DNA of 64,000 nt from Candidatus Delongbacteria bacterium (lineage in GTDB: Bacteria; CAIWAD01): positions 113,069 through 177,068 of the forward strand of contig JBAYTZ010000008.1 of NCBI GenBank assembly GCA_041675285.1, in the 5' to 3' direction. Both the position numbers and the translations under genes were made by a program. Shown here piece by piece: positions 27,362 to 36,610 of the stretch. Below the pieces are notes generated by a model. The model did no database searches, was not told the DNA's origin, and was given only the letters and a program-made list of their open reading frames with translations. Numbering within the stretch: the first letter of the stretch is position 1; each line of letters opens with the position of its first letter.

Positions 27362-29440
27362 TCAGAATCCCGCGCCGCCGGGGCCAACTGCCCCGCCGCC
27401 GGTTGGGCCAACCGCGCCTTCGCCGGCCGCGGCCTCGTCCAACTGGCGCAGCAGGCGGTCCAGCTCCTTGAGCTTGAAGGGCTTGGGCAGCACGCGATCC
27501 ACGGCGTGCCGCTGCAGGTCCTCCTGCTTGATCTGCGCGCCCCAGCCGGTGACCAGGATCACCAGCGGCTGGCGCTCGCCGGCTTCCTGGCGCAGGCGGT
27601 CGGTGAACTCCCAGCCGTTCATGCCTGGCATGCCCAGATCGGTGAAGACCAGCTCGGGGCGTTGCTCGCGCCAGATCTCCAGGCCCTCGGGCGCCGAGGC
27701 GGCCTCGCGCACCTCGTGGCCCATCAGGCGCAGGGTGTCCACCAGCACGGCGCGCACGTCGGGCTCGTCGTCCACCACCAGGGCCGTGTGCGGCCGGCCG
27801 CCCTGGAGGGTCTCGCGCGTGGAGGGCGCGGCGGGCACGGGAGCGACGGAATCCGCCGGCGGCGCGGGCAGCGTGATGCGGAAGGCGCTGCCCCGGCCGG
27901 GCTCGCTCTCGGCGCGGATCTCGCCCTGGTGGCGCTCGATGATCCCGAAACAGACCGAGAGGCCCAGGCCGTTGCCGCGCGGCCCCTTGGTGGTGAAGAA
28001 GGGGTCGAAGATGTGCTCCAGCACGTCCCGGCCCATCCCCTGGCCCGTGTCCGTCACCACCAGTTCCACGCCGGTCTCCCGGCTGCGGGTGGAGATGCTC
28101 AGCACGCCGCCGCCGGGCATGGCGTCCAGGGCGTTGAGGATCAGGTTGTGCAGCACTTCGCGCAGCTCGGCCGCGTTGCCCCAGGCGGCCACGGGGGCCG
28201 GGCAGTCCCGGCGGATCTCGTAGGTCAGGCCCAGTCGGTGCGCGCCGTCGCGCCACAAGGCGCGGGTCATCTCCAGCGAATCCTCCACCAGTGCGTTCAG
28301 GTCCAGCCGCTCGAAGTCCTGCTGCTCGCGCACCCGGGAGAAGTCCTGGATCCGCCGCACCACGGCGGCGCCGTCCAGCGCGCTGCGGTGGATGCTGGCC
28401 AGCCCGTCGCGGACGGCGGGGGGCAGCTCCTCCAGTTGCAGCAGCTCGGAGCGGGCGATGATCGCGCCCAGGATGTTGTTGAAGTCGTGGGCCACGCCGC
28501 CGGCCATCTGGCCCATGGTCTTGAGCTTCTCCGCCCGGACCAGGGTGCGCCGGGTGTGCTGGAGGTCCTCGTTCATCTGCTGGAGCTGCTGGTTGGCCGC
28601 CTCCAGCTCCTGGGTCTGGGCGCGCAGCCGGTCGCCCTGGCTGCCCAGGTTGCGGTTCAGGTCCTCCAGCACGCGGTTGCCGCGCTCCAGCTCCTCGCCG
28701 CGCTCGCGCAGCGACTGGTTGGACTCGTCCAACCGGGCGTGGACGAGCTTGAGTTCGTTGTAGCGGCGCAGGTAGGTGTGGACCCAGACCAGCGGCACGG
28801 TGGCCAGCGCCACGCCCAGCCAGCCCAGTTCGATCTTCAGGTAGAAGAGCTGGGCGCCCAGATAGAGCAGGATGGTGTTGCCGCCCAGGTCGAAGTAGTG
28901 GCTGGCGCGCATCTGCTGGCCCAGCGGCGTGCCGCGCTCCAGCCGGACGGCCAGGCTGACCAGCAGCAGATTGGCGCTCACCACGCCCACGAAGGGCAGC
29001 ACCAGTTGCAGGTAGCTGAGCGGCAGGTCCAGCGCCGGGGTCTGGCCGGTCTGCCCGCCCGCCCAGCGGAACAGCAGGTGGGCCAGGTTGACCGCCAGCA
29101 GCATCTGGGCGGCGTTGAACAACACCTTGTACCAGATGGCCCGGCGGCGGATGAAGTTGAGATAGACCGAGTTCAGCGCCACGGCCGGCCCGGCGAAGGG
29201 CGCGCCGAAACTGAGCAGCAGGCAGTAGTTCAGGGCGCTGTTGAGGGTGGAGACGGCGCCGCCGCTGCGGGAGACGATGGGGAAGTGCGAGACGCCCAGC
29301 AGCAGGCCGAACCAGACCAGCCGCTCCAGCCAGCCCGCCAGGGGGATGCTCTCCTGGGCCAGCAGTCGCAGATCCAGGCCGCCGGCGCCCAGGCCCAGCA
29401 GGATCACGATCCACAGATAGGCCTTCAGGCGGGGGGGCAT
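27362..29440 (-). CDS. Membrane-bound hybrid histidine kinase with C-terminal receiver
   Basis: About 692 residues from the ATG at 29440; a GTG 15 bases upstream is also in frame but has no better ribosome site. About six or seven membrane segments occupy residues 5-225 (with LNSALNYCLLLSFG and WYKVLFNAAQMLLA, reminiscent of MASE9-type sensors), followed by a long coiled coil (230-305). The HisKA box is AGGVAHDFNNILG (His about 318). The ATPase domain has NLILNALDAMPGGG, DTGQGMG and GNGLGLSVCFGI. A receiver domain (550-660) has VVDDEPD, phospho-acceptor TDLGMPG (Asp about 601) and PKPF. The Gln/Ala/Gly-rich tail is short. It lies directly upstream of the methyltransferase and bacillithiol genes on the same strand. 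Confidence 0.92.
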   Translation of the reverse strand: MPPRLKAYLWIVILLGLGAGGLDLRLLAQESIPLAGWLERLVWFGLLLGVSHFPIVSRSGGAVSTLNSALNYCLLLSFGAPFAGPAVALNSVYLNFIRRRAIWYKVLFNAAQMLLAVNLAHLLFRWAGGQTGQTPALDLPLSYLQLVLPFVGVVSANLLLVSLAVRLERGTPLGQQMRASHYFDLGGNTILLYLGAQLFYLKIELGWLGVALATVPLVWVHTYLRRYNELKLVHARLDESNQSLRERGEELERGNRVLEDLNRNLGSQGDRLRAQTQELEAANQQLQQMNEDLQHTRRTLVRAEKLKTMGQMAGGVAHDFNNILGAIIARSELLQLEELPPAVRDGLASIHRSALDGAAVVRRIQDFSRVREQQDFERLDLNALVEDSLEMTRALWRDGAHRLGLTYEIRRDCPAPVAAWGNAAELREVLHNLILNALDAMPGGGVLSISTRSRETGVELVVTDTGQGMGRDVLEHIFDPFFTTKGPRGNGLGLSVCFGIIERHQGEIRAESEPGRGSAFRITLPAPPADSVAPVPAAPSTRETLQGGRPHTALVVDDEPDVRAVLVDTLRLMGHEVREAASAPEGLEIWREQRPELVFTDLGMPGMNGWEFTDRLRQEAGERQPLVILVTGWGAQIKQEDLQRHAVDRVLPKPFKLKELDRLLRQLDEAAAGEGAVGPTGGGAVGPGGAGF

Positions 29441-29540
29441 GGCATTCCATTCCACTCAATTGCGGCGCTGCAAGCGTAGCAATCGGCCGCTGTCCGTGAA
29501 ACGGAGCGCCGGGGAGGACCGGGCGGGCTGGAAAAAGCAA

Positions 29541-29560
29541 AGCCGCCCGGGTGGGCGGCT
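29541..29560 (-). terminator. Terminator after the 108-residue helical protein gene
   Basis: AGCCGCCC (29541-29548) pairs with 29553-29560 around a 4-nt loop. On the minus strand TTTGCTTTTTCC follows directly. It is 22 bases past the stop codon at 29583. Confidence 0.8.
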
Positions 29561-29582
29561 GGCGTGTTCGCTGGTGGGGATC

Positions 29583-29909
29583 TCAGGGCTGGTTGCCCAG
29601 CACCCAGAGCAGGCGTTCGCCCACGGTCTGGAGCACGGCCTCGTTGAAGTACTCCTGGCGCCGGACCTTCTCGCGCAGTTCGTCGATGCGCGCCTCGCCG
29701 GGCAGGCCCGCGGGCTCTTCGGCCACCAGTTGGTCGAAGAGTCGGCCGGCGAAGGCGCGGTCGAAGACCAGGCCCTCGCGCATCAAATGTCCCATCAACC
29801 GTTCGAGGATCGCTTCTCGTTCGGCTTCCTGGCGCGCCGGGGGCACTTCTTCCATGGACTGCACCAGAAGCTGGCAGAGCAGCACGAACTGGGGCGTGGT
29901 GGCGTGCAC
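29583..29909 (-). CDS. Small helical protein of unknown function
   Basis: About 108 residues. The start is taken at GTG 29909 because GGGAGG lies five bases before it on the minus strand; a GTG two codons further upstream would overlap that site. The protein is almost entirely predicted helix with many charged residues (EEVPPARQEAEREAILERLMGHLMREG, RIDELREKVRRQEYFNEAVLQTVGERL) and no cysteine motif or membrane segment. A ribosome site and a strong terminator support a real gene. No family was recognised. It is separated by its terminator from the downstream kinase operon. Confidence 0.65.
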   Translation of the reverse strand: MHATTPQFVLLCQLLVQSMEEVPPARQEAEREAILERLMGHLMREGLVFDRAFAGRLFDQLVAEEPAGLPGEARIDELREKVRRQEYFNEAVLQTVGERLLWVLGNQP

Positions 29910-30368
29910 GATCACCTCCCGGCCAAGACAAATCCAGGAAACACAAGAGTTTCGCGGACATGGGGTTGCAGGTTTCGGCGCGGGCCGGCAGGGGCCTGGC
30001 TGCGCGCTCTCGGTCTATCGGCAGAACTTCCAAAGTTCTAAAGCTTGCCCGCCCGGAAAGTGCACGCCGGGCGGGGCCGGCCGGGGCTGCGGGTGACGGG
30101 GCGGGTCGTCGTCCGCCGGCGCTCCGCCGGCCAGGGGCTGGTTGACCCCAGGCCTGGTTCGGGAAAGGCTTGCTGAAACGGGACTTGACCGTCGGCCGGC
30201 GCGGGTGGAACGCGGCGCGGGCGGCCGATCACTGCGGACGCGCGGCCCGCGCCAGCTGGGCAAAAATCACCGGACCTGTGGAAGATGAAACAGGCGCCCG
30301 CCGGAGACCGCAGGCGGCCGCGCAAGCCATATCTTGTTCGGAGCATCATCACCAGCCAGGAGGAAGCC
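29910..30368. other. Divergent intergenic region (459 bp), no gene seen
   Basis: GC-rich DNA between a minus-strand gene and the plus-strand CBS operon. It contains short repeated CCGCCGGC words near 30110-30135, but no convincing promoter, hairpin with T-run or RNA gene was found. Promoters for both sides must lie here. Confidence 0.5.
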
Positions 30369-30800
30369 ATGCAGGTCCGCAATCTGCTGAACCAGAAGGG
30401 TCGCGAGGTCCAGACCACGCGGCCGGAGGAGAGCGTCCAGACCGCGCTGGACCGGATGATCGAGCATCGCGTGGGCTCCCTGCTGGTCCGGGAGGGCGAA
30501 CAGGTGACGGGCATCGTCACGGAACGCGACGTGCTGCGCCGAGGGCTGGGGGACGCGCGCAAGCTGCGCGACCAGACGGTGGCGGAGATCATGACCCGCG
30601 AGGTGGTGATCGCCACGCCGGACGACTCCCTGCAGTACCTGATGGGCCTGATGGTGCACAACCGCATCCGCCACGTGCCGGTCTTCGCGGATGGCAAGCT
30701 GGAGGGCGTCGTCTCCATCGGCGACATCATCTTCGCCCTGCTCGAGGAGAGCGAAGCCACCAACCGCTACCTGCACGAATACATCAGCGGCACCTACTGA
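30369..30800 (+). CDS. CBS-domain pair protein
   Basis: 143 residues from ATG 30369, chosen for AGGAGGAA just upstream; the frame is open further 5' without support. Two CBS domains fill the protein: MIEHRVGSLLVREGEQVTGIVTERDVLRRGL and LMVHNRIRHVPVFADGKLEGVVSIGDIIFALL. Stand-alone CBS pairs bind adenine nucleotides (AMP, ATP, SAM or NAD) and act as energy or redox sensors; the ligand here is unknown. It is first in a three-gene plus-strand unit with only 10 bases to the next gene. Confidence 0.92.
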   Translation: MQVRNLLNQKGREVQTTRPEESVQTALDRMIEHRVGSLLVREGEQVTGIVTERDVLRRGLGDARKLRDQTVAEIMTREVVIATPDDSLQYLMGLMVHNRIRHVPVFADGKLEGVVSIGDIIFALLEESEATNRYLHEYISGTY

Positions 30801-30810
30801 CGAGGTTCCC

Positions 30811-31173
30811 ATGTCCCTGCGCGACGCCTTCGAGCAGGAGCGCGCCGGTCTGCAGGAGCGCCTGCAGGCCCGCTCCGGCCGCAACCTCAAACGCTTTCTC
30901 TCCGTGGACCACGCTTGCTACCAGGACGGCGCGCTGCCGGCACGGCAGAAGGAACTGCTGGGCCTGACGGCCTCCGCCGTGCTGCGCTGCGACGACTGCA
31001 TCCGCTACCACCTGATCCGCTGCCACGAGTTGGGCTACACGGCCGCGGAGCTGATGGAGGCGCTGGAGGTGGCGCTGGTGGTGGGCGGCAGCATCGTGAT
31101 CCCGCACGCCCGGCGGGCCGTGGCCCTGCTGGACGAGCTGGAGGAGACCAGCGGCTCCGTTACAACCCCGTGA
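30811..31173 (+). CDS. AhpD-like carboxymuconolactone decarboxylase family protein
   Basis: 120 residues. The active-site pattern C60-x-x-C63-x3-H67 (CDDCIRYHL) with the preceding RQKELLGLTASAVLRC is that of AhpD-type alkylhydroperoxidases. Most such small proteins are probably thiol peroxidases or disulfide relays; true carboxymuconolactone decarboxylase activity is unlikely without pathway genes. GAGG precedes the ATG. Its stop overlaps the start of sfsA (GTGA). It fits the thiol-redox theme of the nearby bacillithiol operon. Confidence 0.9.
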   Translation: MSLRDAFEQERAGLQERLQARSGRNLKRFLSVDHACYQDGALPARQKELLGLTASAVLRCDDCIRYHLIRCHELGYTAAELMEALEVALVVGGSIVIPHARRAVALLDELEETSGSVTTP

Positions 31174-31871
31174 TTTTCGACCCGCCCCTGCAGCCCGCCC
31201 GCCTGTTGCGCCGCTACCAGCGCTTCCTGGCGGACGTGGAGGAGCCCTCCGGCCGCATCCTCACCGTCCACGTGCCCAACTCCGGCAGCATGCTCAGCTG
31301 CCTGGGGCCCGGCTGGCCCGTCCTGCTTTCCCACAGCGCCAACCCCACGCGCAAACTCCCCCACACCCTGGAGCTGATCCACGACGGCGCGGGCTGGATC
31401 GTGGTGAACACCTTGCGTGCCAACACCATGGCCCGCGAGGCGCTGGAGTCCGGCCTGCTGCCCGGCTTGGCCGCGGGCTGGAACTGGCGGGCCGAGGTCC
31501 GGCGGGGCGCCAGCCGGCTGGACTTCCGCGGCCAGACGGAGGCGGGGGCGGTCTGCTGGGTGGAGGTGAAGAGCGTCACCCTTCGGCTGGAGGACGGCTG
31601 GGCCGGCTTTCCGGACAGCGTGAGCGTGCGCGGCCTGAAGCACTTGGACGAACTACGCGCCATTGTGGAGGAGGGGGGCCGGGCCCTGCTGCTGCTGATG
31701 GTCCAGCGCTCCGGGCTGCGCGGGTTCCGCCCGGCGGCGGCCATCGATCCTGCCTGGGCGGCGGGCCTGCGCCGCGCCGTGGCCGCCGGCGTGGAGGTCC
31801 GCGCCCTGCTGGTGACGGGCGACGCCCACGGCCTGAACCTGGGCGGCCTGCTGCCCGTGGAACTGGGCTGA
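31170..31871 (+). CDS. sfsA: SfsA family DNA-binding/nuclease-like protein
   Basis: 233 residues, normal for the family. GTG start at 31170, coupled to the preceding stop. Recognisable segments are ARLLRRYQRFLADVE at the N-terminus, HVPNSGSMLSCLGPGWPVLLS, LIHDGAGWIVVNTLRAN, the PD-(D/E)XK-like core SRLDFRGQTEAGAVCWVEVKSVTL and FPDSVSVRGLKHLDELRAIVEEGGRALLLLMVQRSG. E. coli SfsA was named for sugar fermentation stimulation; later work points to nucleic-acid binding or cleavage. It converges on the minus-strand transglutaminase-like gene 28 bases away. Confidence 0.95.
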   Translation: MIFDPPLQPARLLRRYQRFLADVEEPSGRILTVHVPNSGSMLSCLGPGWPVLLSHSANPTRKLPHTLELIHDGAGWIVVNTLRANTMAREALESGLLPGLAAGWNWRAEVRRGASRLDFRGQTEAGAVCWVEVKSVTLRLEDGWAGFPDSVSVRGLKHLDELRAIVEEGGRALLLLMVQRSGLRGFRPAAAIDPAWAAGLRRAVAAGVEVRALLVTGDAHGLNLGGLLPVELG

Positions 31872-31899
31872 CGGGTGCGGCCGGGGCATAGCAGCCGGT

Positions 31900-33795
31900 T
31901 CAGGGCGCCGCCGCTTGCGCGGGTGCGAGGATGAAGCCCGCCTCGTCCTGCTGGCAAACGGCCTGCAGAAAGCGCCGGTATTCCTCGTAAGCGTCCGCCG
32001 GGATGCGCCGCTGTTCCAGCCGGTACTCGCGCGTGGCCAGCAGACCCGCCTCTGTCACTTGATAGTCGGCTCGGTAGCTGCCCAGCGCCCAGCGAATCTC
32101 CCGGGACTCGGGCGCGGCTTCCAGCCGGTAGCCGGCCGGCAGCGCCACGCGGACGGTGTCCGTCTGCCAAAAGGCGGATTCCAGCTCCAGGGCGTAGCGG
32201 CGCGGCCCGGCCGCGGGCAGCTCCGCGCGCCGCACGGCCTGCAGGCGAAAGGGCGCCACGCGCCAGCGCGGACCCAGCCGCTGGGCCCAGTGGGCGCTGG
32301 CCGCGCGGAACTCCAGCGCCAGCGGTCGGCCGATTTCGTCGGCTCCTGTCAGTTCGGGTCCGGCCTGCAGTTCCAGACCGGGAAAGCAGGGTTCCAACCA
32401 GTCCTGCAGCCAGCGCACGCGTTCGGCGGCGCGCAGGGGGCGCAGCGCGCCGCGCAGGACCCGGGCGGGTTGGCCGCGTCCCTCCAGGCGGCCGGCCAGC
32501 GCGGCCCGGCCCGTGGGTTCCAGCTGCGCGCTCAGCTGGCCGATCCAGCGGTTGGCGTCCGCCGCGCTTTGGGGCGTGCCCACCAGCGCGCCGCCCGACT
32601 CCCCGATCAATAGGACCTGCAGGCCTTCGTCGGAAGGCGGCAATTCCCCCGCCGCCAGCTCGTCGGACGTGCACTCCAGCCAGAGTGTGTCCGCCCCCAG
32701 CGGCACACAGGCGATCAGGTGGTTGAATTCGTTGGAGGGGAAGTCCGGCCGCAGGGCGCCCCGCTCGCGCGTGCGCACCAGGGCCGGCCAGGCCGGGATG
32801 TCCACGGCCTCGAGCAGGGCGATCATGTAGAAGCTCAGGTCCTTGCAGTCCCCGTAGCGGACCTCGTGGACGTGCTGGGCCGAATGGGGCTGCCAGCCGC
32901 CCACCCCGAGCTGGATGGACACGTAGCGCGTGTGCCGCTGCAGGTGGGAGTAGAGCGCGGCCACCTGTTCGCGCGGCGTGGCCAGGCCCGCCACTTGCTC
33001 CCGCACTGCGAGCCGAGTGGCGGGGTCGAGCTGCGCGCGACCCCGGGCCAGTTCGCGGAACCAGTTCGCCAGCGTGCTCCAGCTGGCGAAGGAACCGGCC
33101 ACGCCGCCCAGCTGGAAGCGGTCGGGCACCAGGCGCAGGCCCAGGGTTTGGCGGTCCTCGCCGGGCATGCCCGGCTCGCGCAGGCGGGGCGGCAGGTCGC
33201 GCAGGCTCCAGCAGATCCGGCTGCTGTCGGCGTCGGCCGTCTGCACGCTGTCCGGCGCGCAGCCCAGCAGCCGCGTGCGGAAGGGCAGGTGGCGCGGATT
33301 GAGCAGCGTGAAGCTGGCCGCCTGGACGGGGATCTCGGCCTGGGGGTCCCAACTCGGGCAGAAGAACAGCGACTGGAACGCGATCTCCGTCTCCAGCTCG
33401 AGGGTGTGCGGATAGCGGCCCCAGCGGAAATCCCCCCAGACGAGCACGTCGTCCCGGTGCTGGGCGGGATCGTCAGAGGCGCTCTCCCGGTGCAGATCGC
33501 CCTTGTCGAAGCGCTGCACCACGCGGCCGCTGGAATCGCGGATTTGCGCCTTGAAGCGCGTGCAGGAGCGGAAGGAATCCTCCCACGTGCTCCAGCTGGC
33601 GTGGCGCTGGCTGCCCGCCGCGTTGCGCAGTTCGAGGACCAGCTGCCGGCGCAGCACGGCCCGCTGGTCGTCCAGCACCTCGTACTCGCTGTGGTCCGAG
33701 CGGATCACGGCGTCGGGCGTGCCGTCCGGCGCGGCGTGGACCAGCGGCGTCAGCCCCAGCGCCAGCAGCAGGAACACCACCCAGCCCGCACCCAT
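31900..33795 (-). CDS. Secreted DUF3857/transglutaminase-like protein
   Basis: 631 residues from ATG 33795, which overlaps the upstream stop by one base (TGATG); the signal peptide MGAGWVVFLLLALGLTPLVHA fits. The N-terminal half is the beta-rich DUF3857 region (EYEVLDDQRAVLRRQLVLELRNAAGSQRH). The middle has a transglutaminase-like core: YGDCKDLSFYMIALLEAVDIPAWPALVRTR (Cys), FNHLIACVP (His) and LWLECTSDEL, where the usual Asp strand reads E-C-T-S-D. The C-terminal region is beta-rich. It is a periplasmic or surface cysteine-hydrolase-like protein; substrate unknown. It is last of a five-gene operon and a diverged relative of the gene upstream. Confidence 0.87.
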   Translation of the reverse strand: MGAGWVVFLLLALGLTPLVHAAPDGTPDAVIRSDHSEYEVLDDQRAVLRRQLVLELRNAAGSQRHASWSTWEDSFRSCTRFKAQIRDSSGRVVQRFDKGDLHRESASDDPAQHRDDVLVWGDFRWGRYPHTLELETEIAFQSLFFCPSWDPQAEIPVQAASFTLLNPRHLPFRTRLLGCAPDSVQTADADSSRICWSLRDLPPRLREPGMPGEDRQTLGLRLVPDRFQLGGVAGSFASWSTLANWFRELARGRAQLDPATRLAVREQVAGLATPREQVAALYSHLQRHTRYVSIQLGVGGWQPHSAQHVHEVRYGDCKDLSFYMIALLEAVDIPAWPALVRTRERGALRPDFPSNEFNHLIACVPLGADTLWLECTSDELAAGELPPSDEGLQVLLIGESGGALVGTPQSAADANRWIGQLSAQLEPTGRAALAGRLEGRGQPARVLRGALRPLRAAERVRWLQDWLEPCFPGLELQAGPELTGADEIGRPLALEFRAASAHWAQRLGPRWRVAPFRLQAVRRAELPAAGPRRYALELESAFWQTDTVRVALPAGYRLEAAPESREIRWALGSYRADYQVTEAGLLATREYRLEQRRIPADAYEEYRRFLQAVCQQDEAGFILAPAQAAAP

Positions 33796-35726
33796 CAGCG
33801 GGCCGCCGTGCGCTGCAGCACGAGGCCGCCCTGGTCCGCCGCCACCACCTGGTCGTAGAACTGCCGCAGCTTGGGGTATTCCAGCACGCCGTAGCTGAGC
33901 TGGGTCTGCTGGTAGTGCCGCTGGATGTGGAGCGATTGCGCGCCGGCCTCGGCGGCAGCCAGCAGTTTCAGGCCCCCGCACTGCAGGCGCGCCGCTGGCG
34001 GGGTCTGCGTCAGGCTCCAGCCCGCGGGCCAGTGCAGGGTCAGGTCGTCGCTCCAGGTGAGGCGGCAGGGGAAGTCCACCGGGTAGCGGCGCTCCGGGTC
34101 GGGAAAGGGGTTGGCGCTGAGGCGGTTGAGCGTCGGCACGGGCAGGTAGAACTGTCCGCCCGCGCGCTGGGCGAAGCCCGGTACCCGGTAGTGGACGCTG
34201 AGCAGCAGCGGCTCGGCGGGGGAGTCGCGCGTCTCGAAGCGGAAGGAGTCGCACTCCGCCTGGCCGAACCAGCCGGCCAGGGCGGCCTGGACGAACTCGG
34301 CCTCCGGCTGTTGCTCCAGGGCCACGCGGGCCCGCAGGGCGTGGTAGCCCTCGTGGCGCAACAGGCTGCTGGCGTGCAGGTCGCCCAGGCTGTCCAACCA
34401 GGCCTCGCTCTGGACGTGCAGCATGCTGATGCTGGCCGGCGGCTTCAGGCTCAGGAAGCGGCCCTCCCCCTCGTCCACCAGCAGGCCGCGCTCCACCAGC
34501 TTGTCTTCGGGCAAGAGGTCCAGCGGGCAGTGCGGCGAGGCCGTGTCCAGCACCAGCGCCTGGCCGTCCAGCTCGAGCTGGACCAGCAGGTGGTTGAATT
34601 GCCAGGCCGCCACCATGTTCTCCCAGACCGTGCCGTGGTCGCGCGTGCTGATTAGCAGCGGGCGCGCCGGGTAGCCCGCCCGGCGCAGCAGGTCGCAGAA
34701 CAAGACGTTCTTCTCGATCTCCGTGCCCACGGACTGCTCCAGCAGCTGCGACAGCGGCGCACGCTCGTAGATCCGCCCGCGCTGGCTGGAGGCCAGCCGG
34801 CGGCTGACGAAGCCATGCAGGGCCAGCAGCGTGTCCCGGGCCGTGGGGCAGCCCTGGCAGTGGGCGGCCAGCAGCTCGTCCAGCCGGCGGGCGCCCAGCT
34901 TGTCCAGCCGCTGCTCGTTCTCCTGGAACTCCTTGACGATGGTGGTCCAGCTACTGGAGAAATCGAGGAACTGGTAGCCGTCCTGGTAGGAGACCAGCTC
35001 CACCAGCAGCGCCGAGCCCTGGTCCACCAGGTTGCGCAGTTGGGGCTCCGGCCGCAGGGGGGCCAGCCGGGTCGCGGTCCAGGTCAGACAGCTGCCGCTG
35101 CCGCCGTCGGTGAGCAGCACGGCGCGCACCTCGGGCTGGAGCTCCGGCATGTTCTTCAGGTGGATGTTGTAGCGGAAGCCCGGGTAGAGCACCAGCGAGA
35201 ACTGGCTGCGCAGCGTGGTCCAGGGGCCGCGGAACTCCCAGGGGTCCAGCGTGCGCACGTGATCGCTGTTGAGCTGGTAGCGGTACTCCAGCACGGAGCC
35301 CACCTGGGCGCCGGGCACGGCGAACTGCACGCTTTTGAACTCCTCGCCCGGCTCCTCGTGGACGTCGGCGGCCTTGAGGCGGGTCTTGGTGCCGTCGGGG
35401 GCCAGGCAGTAGGCGTCCACGTCGAAGAGGTGGTCCTCGTGCCAGAAGGGCACGCGTACGCTGGCGGCCTCCTTGCCGCGCTCGGTCAGGATCTTGATCC
35501 GCACCTGGCGGTAGGTCTCGACCTTGAAGCCCCGATCCCGCTGGACGATCCGCGCCTCGCCCCGGTCAAACAAGCAGACGGCGTCGGCCTCCGGATCCTC
35601 CGGAACGCTGGTCAACTGCAGTTCCTCCGCCGTGACCTTGCCGAACTTGGGCAGCTCCTCGGCCGCCAGCCGCGGCGCGCCCAGGGCCGCCAGGCCCACT
35701 CCCCACACGATGATCCAGCGCAGCAT
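33795..35726 (-). CDS. Secreted DUF3857/transglutaminase-like protein (second copy)
   Basis: 643 residues. ATG 35726 has AAGGAG eight bases upstream and a signal peptide (MLRWIIVWGVGLAALGAPRLAA). Order: DUF3857 (about 25-260; GFKVETYRQVRIKILTERGKEAA), transglutaminase-like core (about 300-460) with Cys in EKNVLFCDLLRRAGYPARPLL, His in QFNHLLVQLEL and Asp in LVLDTASPHCPLDLLP, then a beta-rich C-terminus. The Cys-His-Asp triad is therefore complete here, unlike the gene after it. The role in envelope protein cross-linking or peptide cleavage is unknown. The ATG is 11 bases from the end of the lipoprotein gene. Confidence 0.88.
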   Translation of the reverse strand: MLRWIIVWGVGLAALGAPRLAAEELPKFGKVTAEELQLTSVPEDPEADAVCLFDRGEARIVQRDRGFKVETYRQVRIKILTERGKEAASVRVPFWHEDHLFDVDAYCLAPDGTKTRLKAADVHEEPGEEFKSVQFAVPGAQVGSVLEYRYQLNSDHVRTLDPWEFRGPWTTLRSQFSLVLYPGFRYNIHLKNMPELQPEVRAVLLTDGGSGSCLTWTATRLAPLRPEPQLRNLVDQGSALLVELVSYQDGYQFLDFSSSWTTIVKEFQENEQRLDKLGARRLDELLAAHCQGCPTARDTLLALHGFVSRRLASSQRGRIYERAPLSQLLEQSVGTEIEKNVLFCDLLRRAGYPARPLLISTRDHGTVWENMVAAWQFNHLLVQLELDGQALVLDTASPHCPLDLLPEDKLVERGLLVDEGEGRFLSLKPPASISMLHVQSEAWLDSLGDLHASSLLRHEGYHALRARVALEQQPEAEFVQAALAGWFGQAECDSFRFETRDSPAEPLLLSVHYRVPGFAQRAGGQFYLPVPTLNRLSANPFPDPERRYPVDFPCRLTWSDDLTLHWPAGWSLTQTPPAARLQCGGLKLLAAAEAGAQSLHIQRHYQQTQLSYGVLEYPKLRQFYDQVVAADQGGLVLQRTAAR

Positions 35727-35737
35727 GCCGCAGCTCC

Positions 35738-36610
35738 TTAGTCTGAAGGGGTCGATGGGCCGGTGCTGTCCGGCCGTTGATTGCTGAAGGGGAGTTCCAG
35801 GGTCTCGCCCGCCTGACAGCGCAGCCGCAGTCGCACCTGCTGCACGGGGCCGGCGGGAGGAAAGAGCACCACGCCCCGCAAGGGCACGCCCGGTGGCAGG
35901 GTGGTGGCCCGCAGCGCGCGCCGGATCCACCACTGCTTCTTCTGTTCCAGGCCGCTCTGGTGGGCCTCATGGAAAGCCCGCGCCTCCTCGCGATCCGCCA
36001 GCTGCTCGGCGTGGCGTTCATCCTGGGCGGCCAGGCCCTCCGGGGTGTCCGGCCGCAGGGCCGGCGTCAGGTCCTCGGCCAGTTCGCCCGCGATCTGCAC
36101 CAGTTCAAAAGCCATCATCAGCGTGCGCTGGTTGGACTCCTCCGAGAGTTGGGAGTCCAGCCGCAGCAGCTCGGGTTCGGGATCCCGCGCCGCCAGGATC
36201 CGCTCCGACGAGCCCTGCTTCTGATTCGCCGGGAGCACAAGGGAGACGTCCGCGGGCGAGATCAGCCGGGCGTTCCGGCCGCGGTTGACCACGACCATGT
36301 CGAAGCTCAGCCGCTTGTGATCGTTGCGGTCATAGGCCACGATCCACTCCGTGCTGTCGCCCCGCACGCGGCAGTACTCCAGGCCTTCCAGAAAGAAGGT
36401 GGTGGGGAGGGCGCCCGGGCCGGCGGCCCGGCCGGCGCTGGAATCCGCCCCGGCGGGGACGCGCAGATCCACGTCGGCGCGGGGCCGCAGGTCGTAGAGT
36501 GGACTGGGTCCGCAGCCCAGGCCGCCCAGCAGGGCCAGCCCCACTCCCGCGGAAACCAGCCGGCGCAGCGCTTGGCCGACGTGGGAAAGCGGGTGGCGTG
36601 CGGCGCTCAT
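35738..36610 (-). CDS. Lipoprotein of unknown function
   Basis: 290 residues with a lipobox ending at Cys33 (LALLGGLGC), preceded by a twin-arginine-free basic N-terminus. The mature part starts with a low-complexity stretch, then a beta-rich domain (EWIVAYDRNDHKRLSFDMVVVNRGRNARLISPADVSLVLP), a charged helical segment (HAEQLADREEARAFHEAHQSGLEQKKQWWIRRALR) and a final beta part (GVVLFPPAGPVQQVRLRLRCQAGETLELPF). No catalytic motif seen. The start overlaps the end of the propeller gene by four bases (ATGA). Confidence 0.8.
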   Translation of the reverse strand: MSAARHPLSHVGQALRRLVSAGVGLALLGGLGCGPSPLYDLRPRADVDLRVPAGADSSAGRAAGPGALPTTFFLEGLEYCRVRGDSTEWIVAYDRNDHKRLSFDMVVVNRGRNARLISPADVSLVLPANQKQGSSERILAARDPEPELLRLDSQLSEESNQRTLMMAFELVQIAGELAEDLTPALRPDTPEGLAAQDERHAEQLADREEARAFHEAHQSGLEQKKQWWIRRALRATTLPPGVPLRGVVLFPPAGPVQQVRLRLRCQAGETLELPFSNQRPDSTGPSTPSD

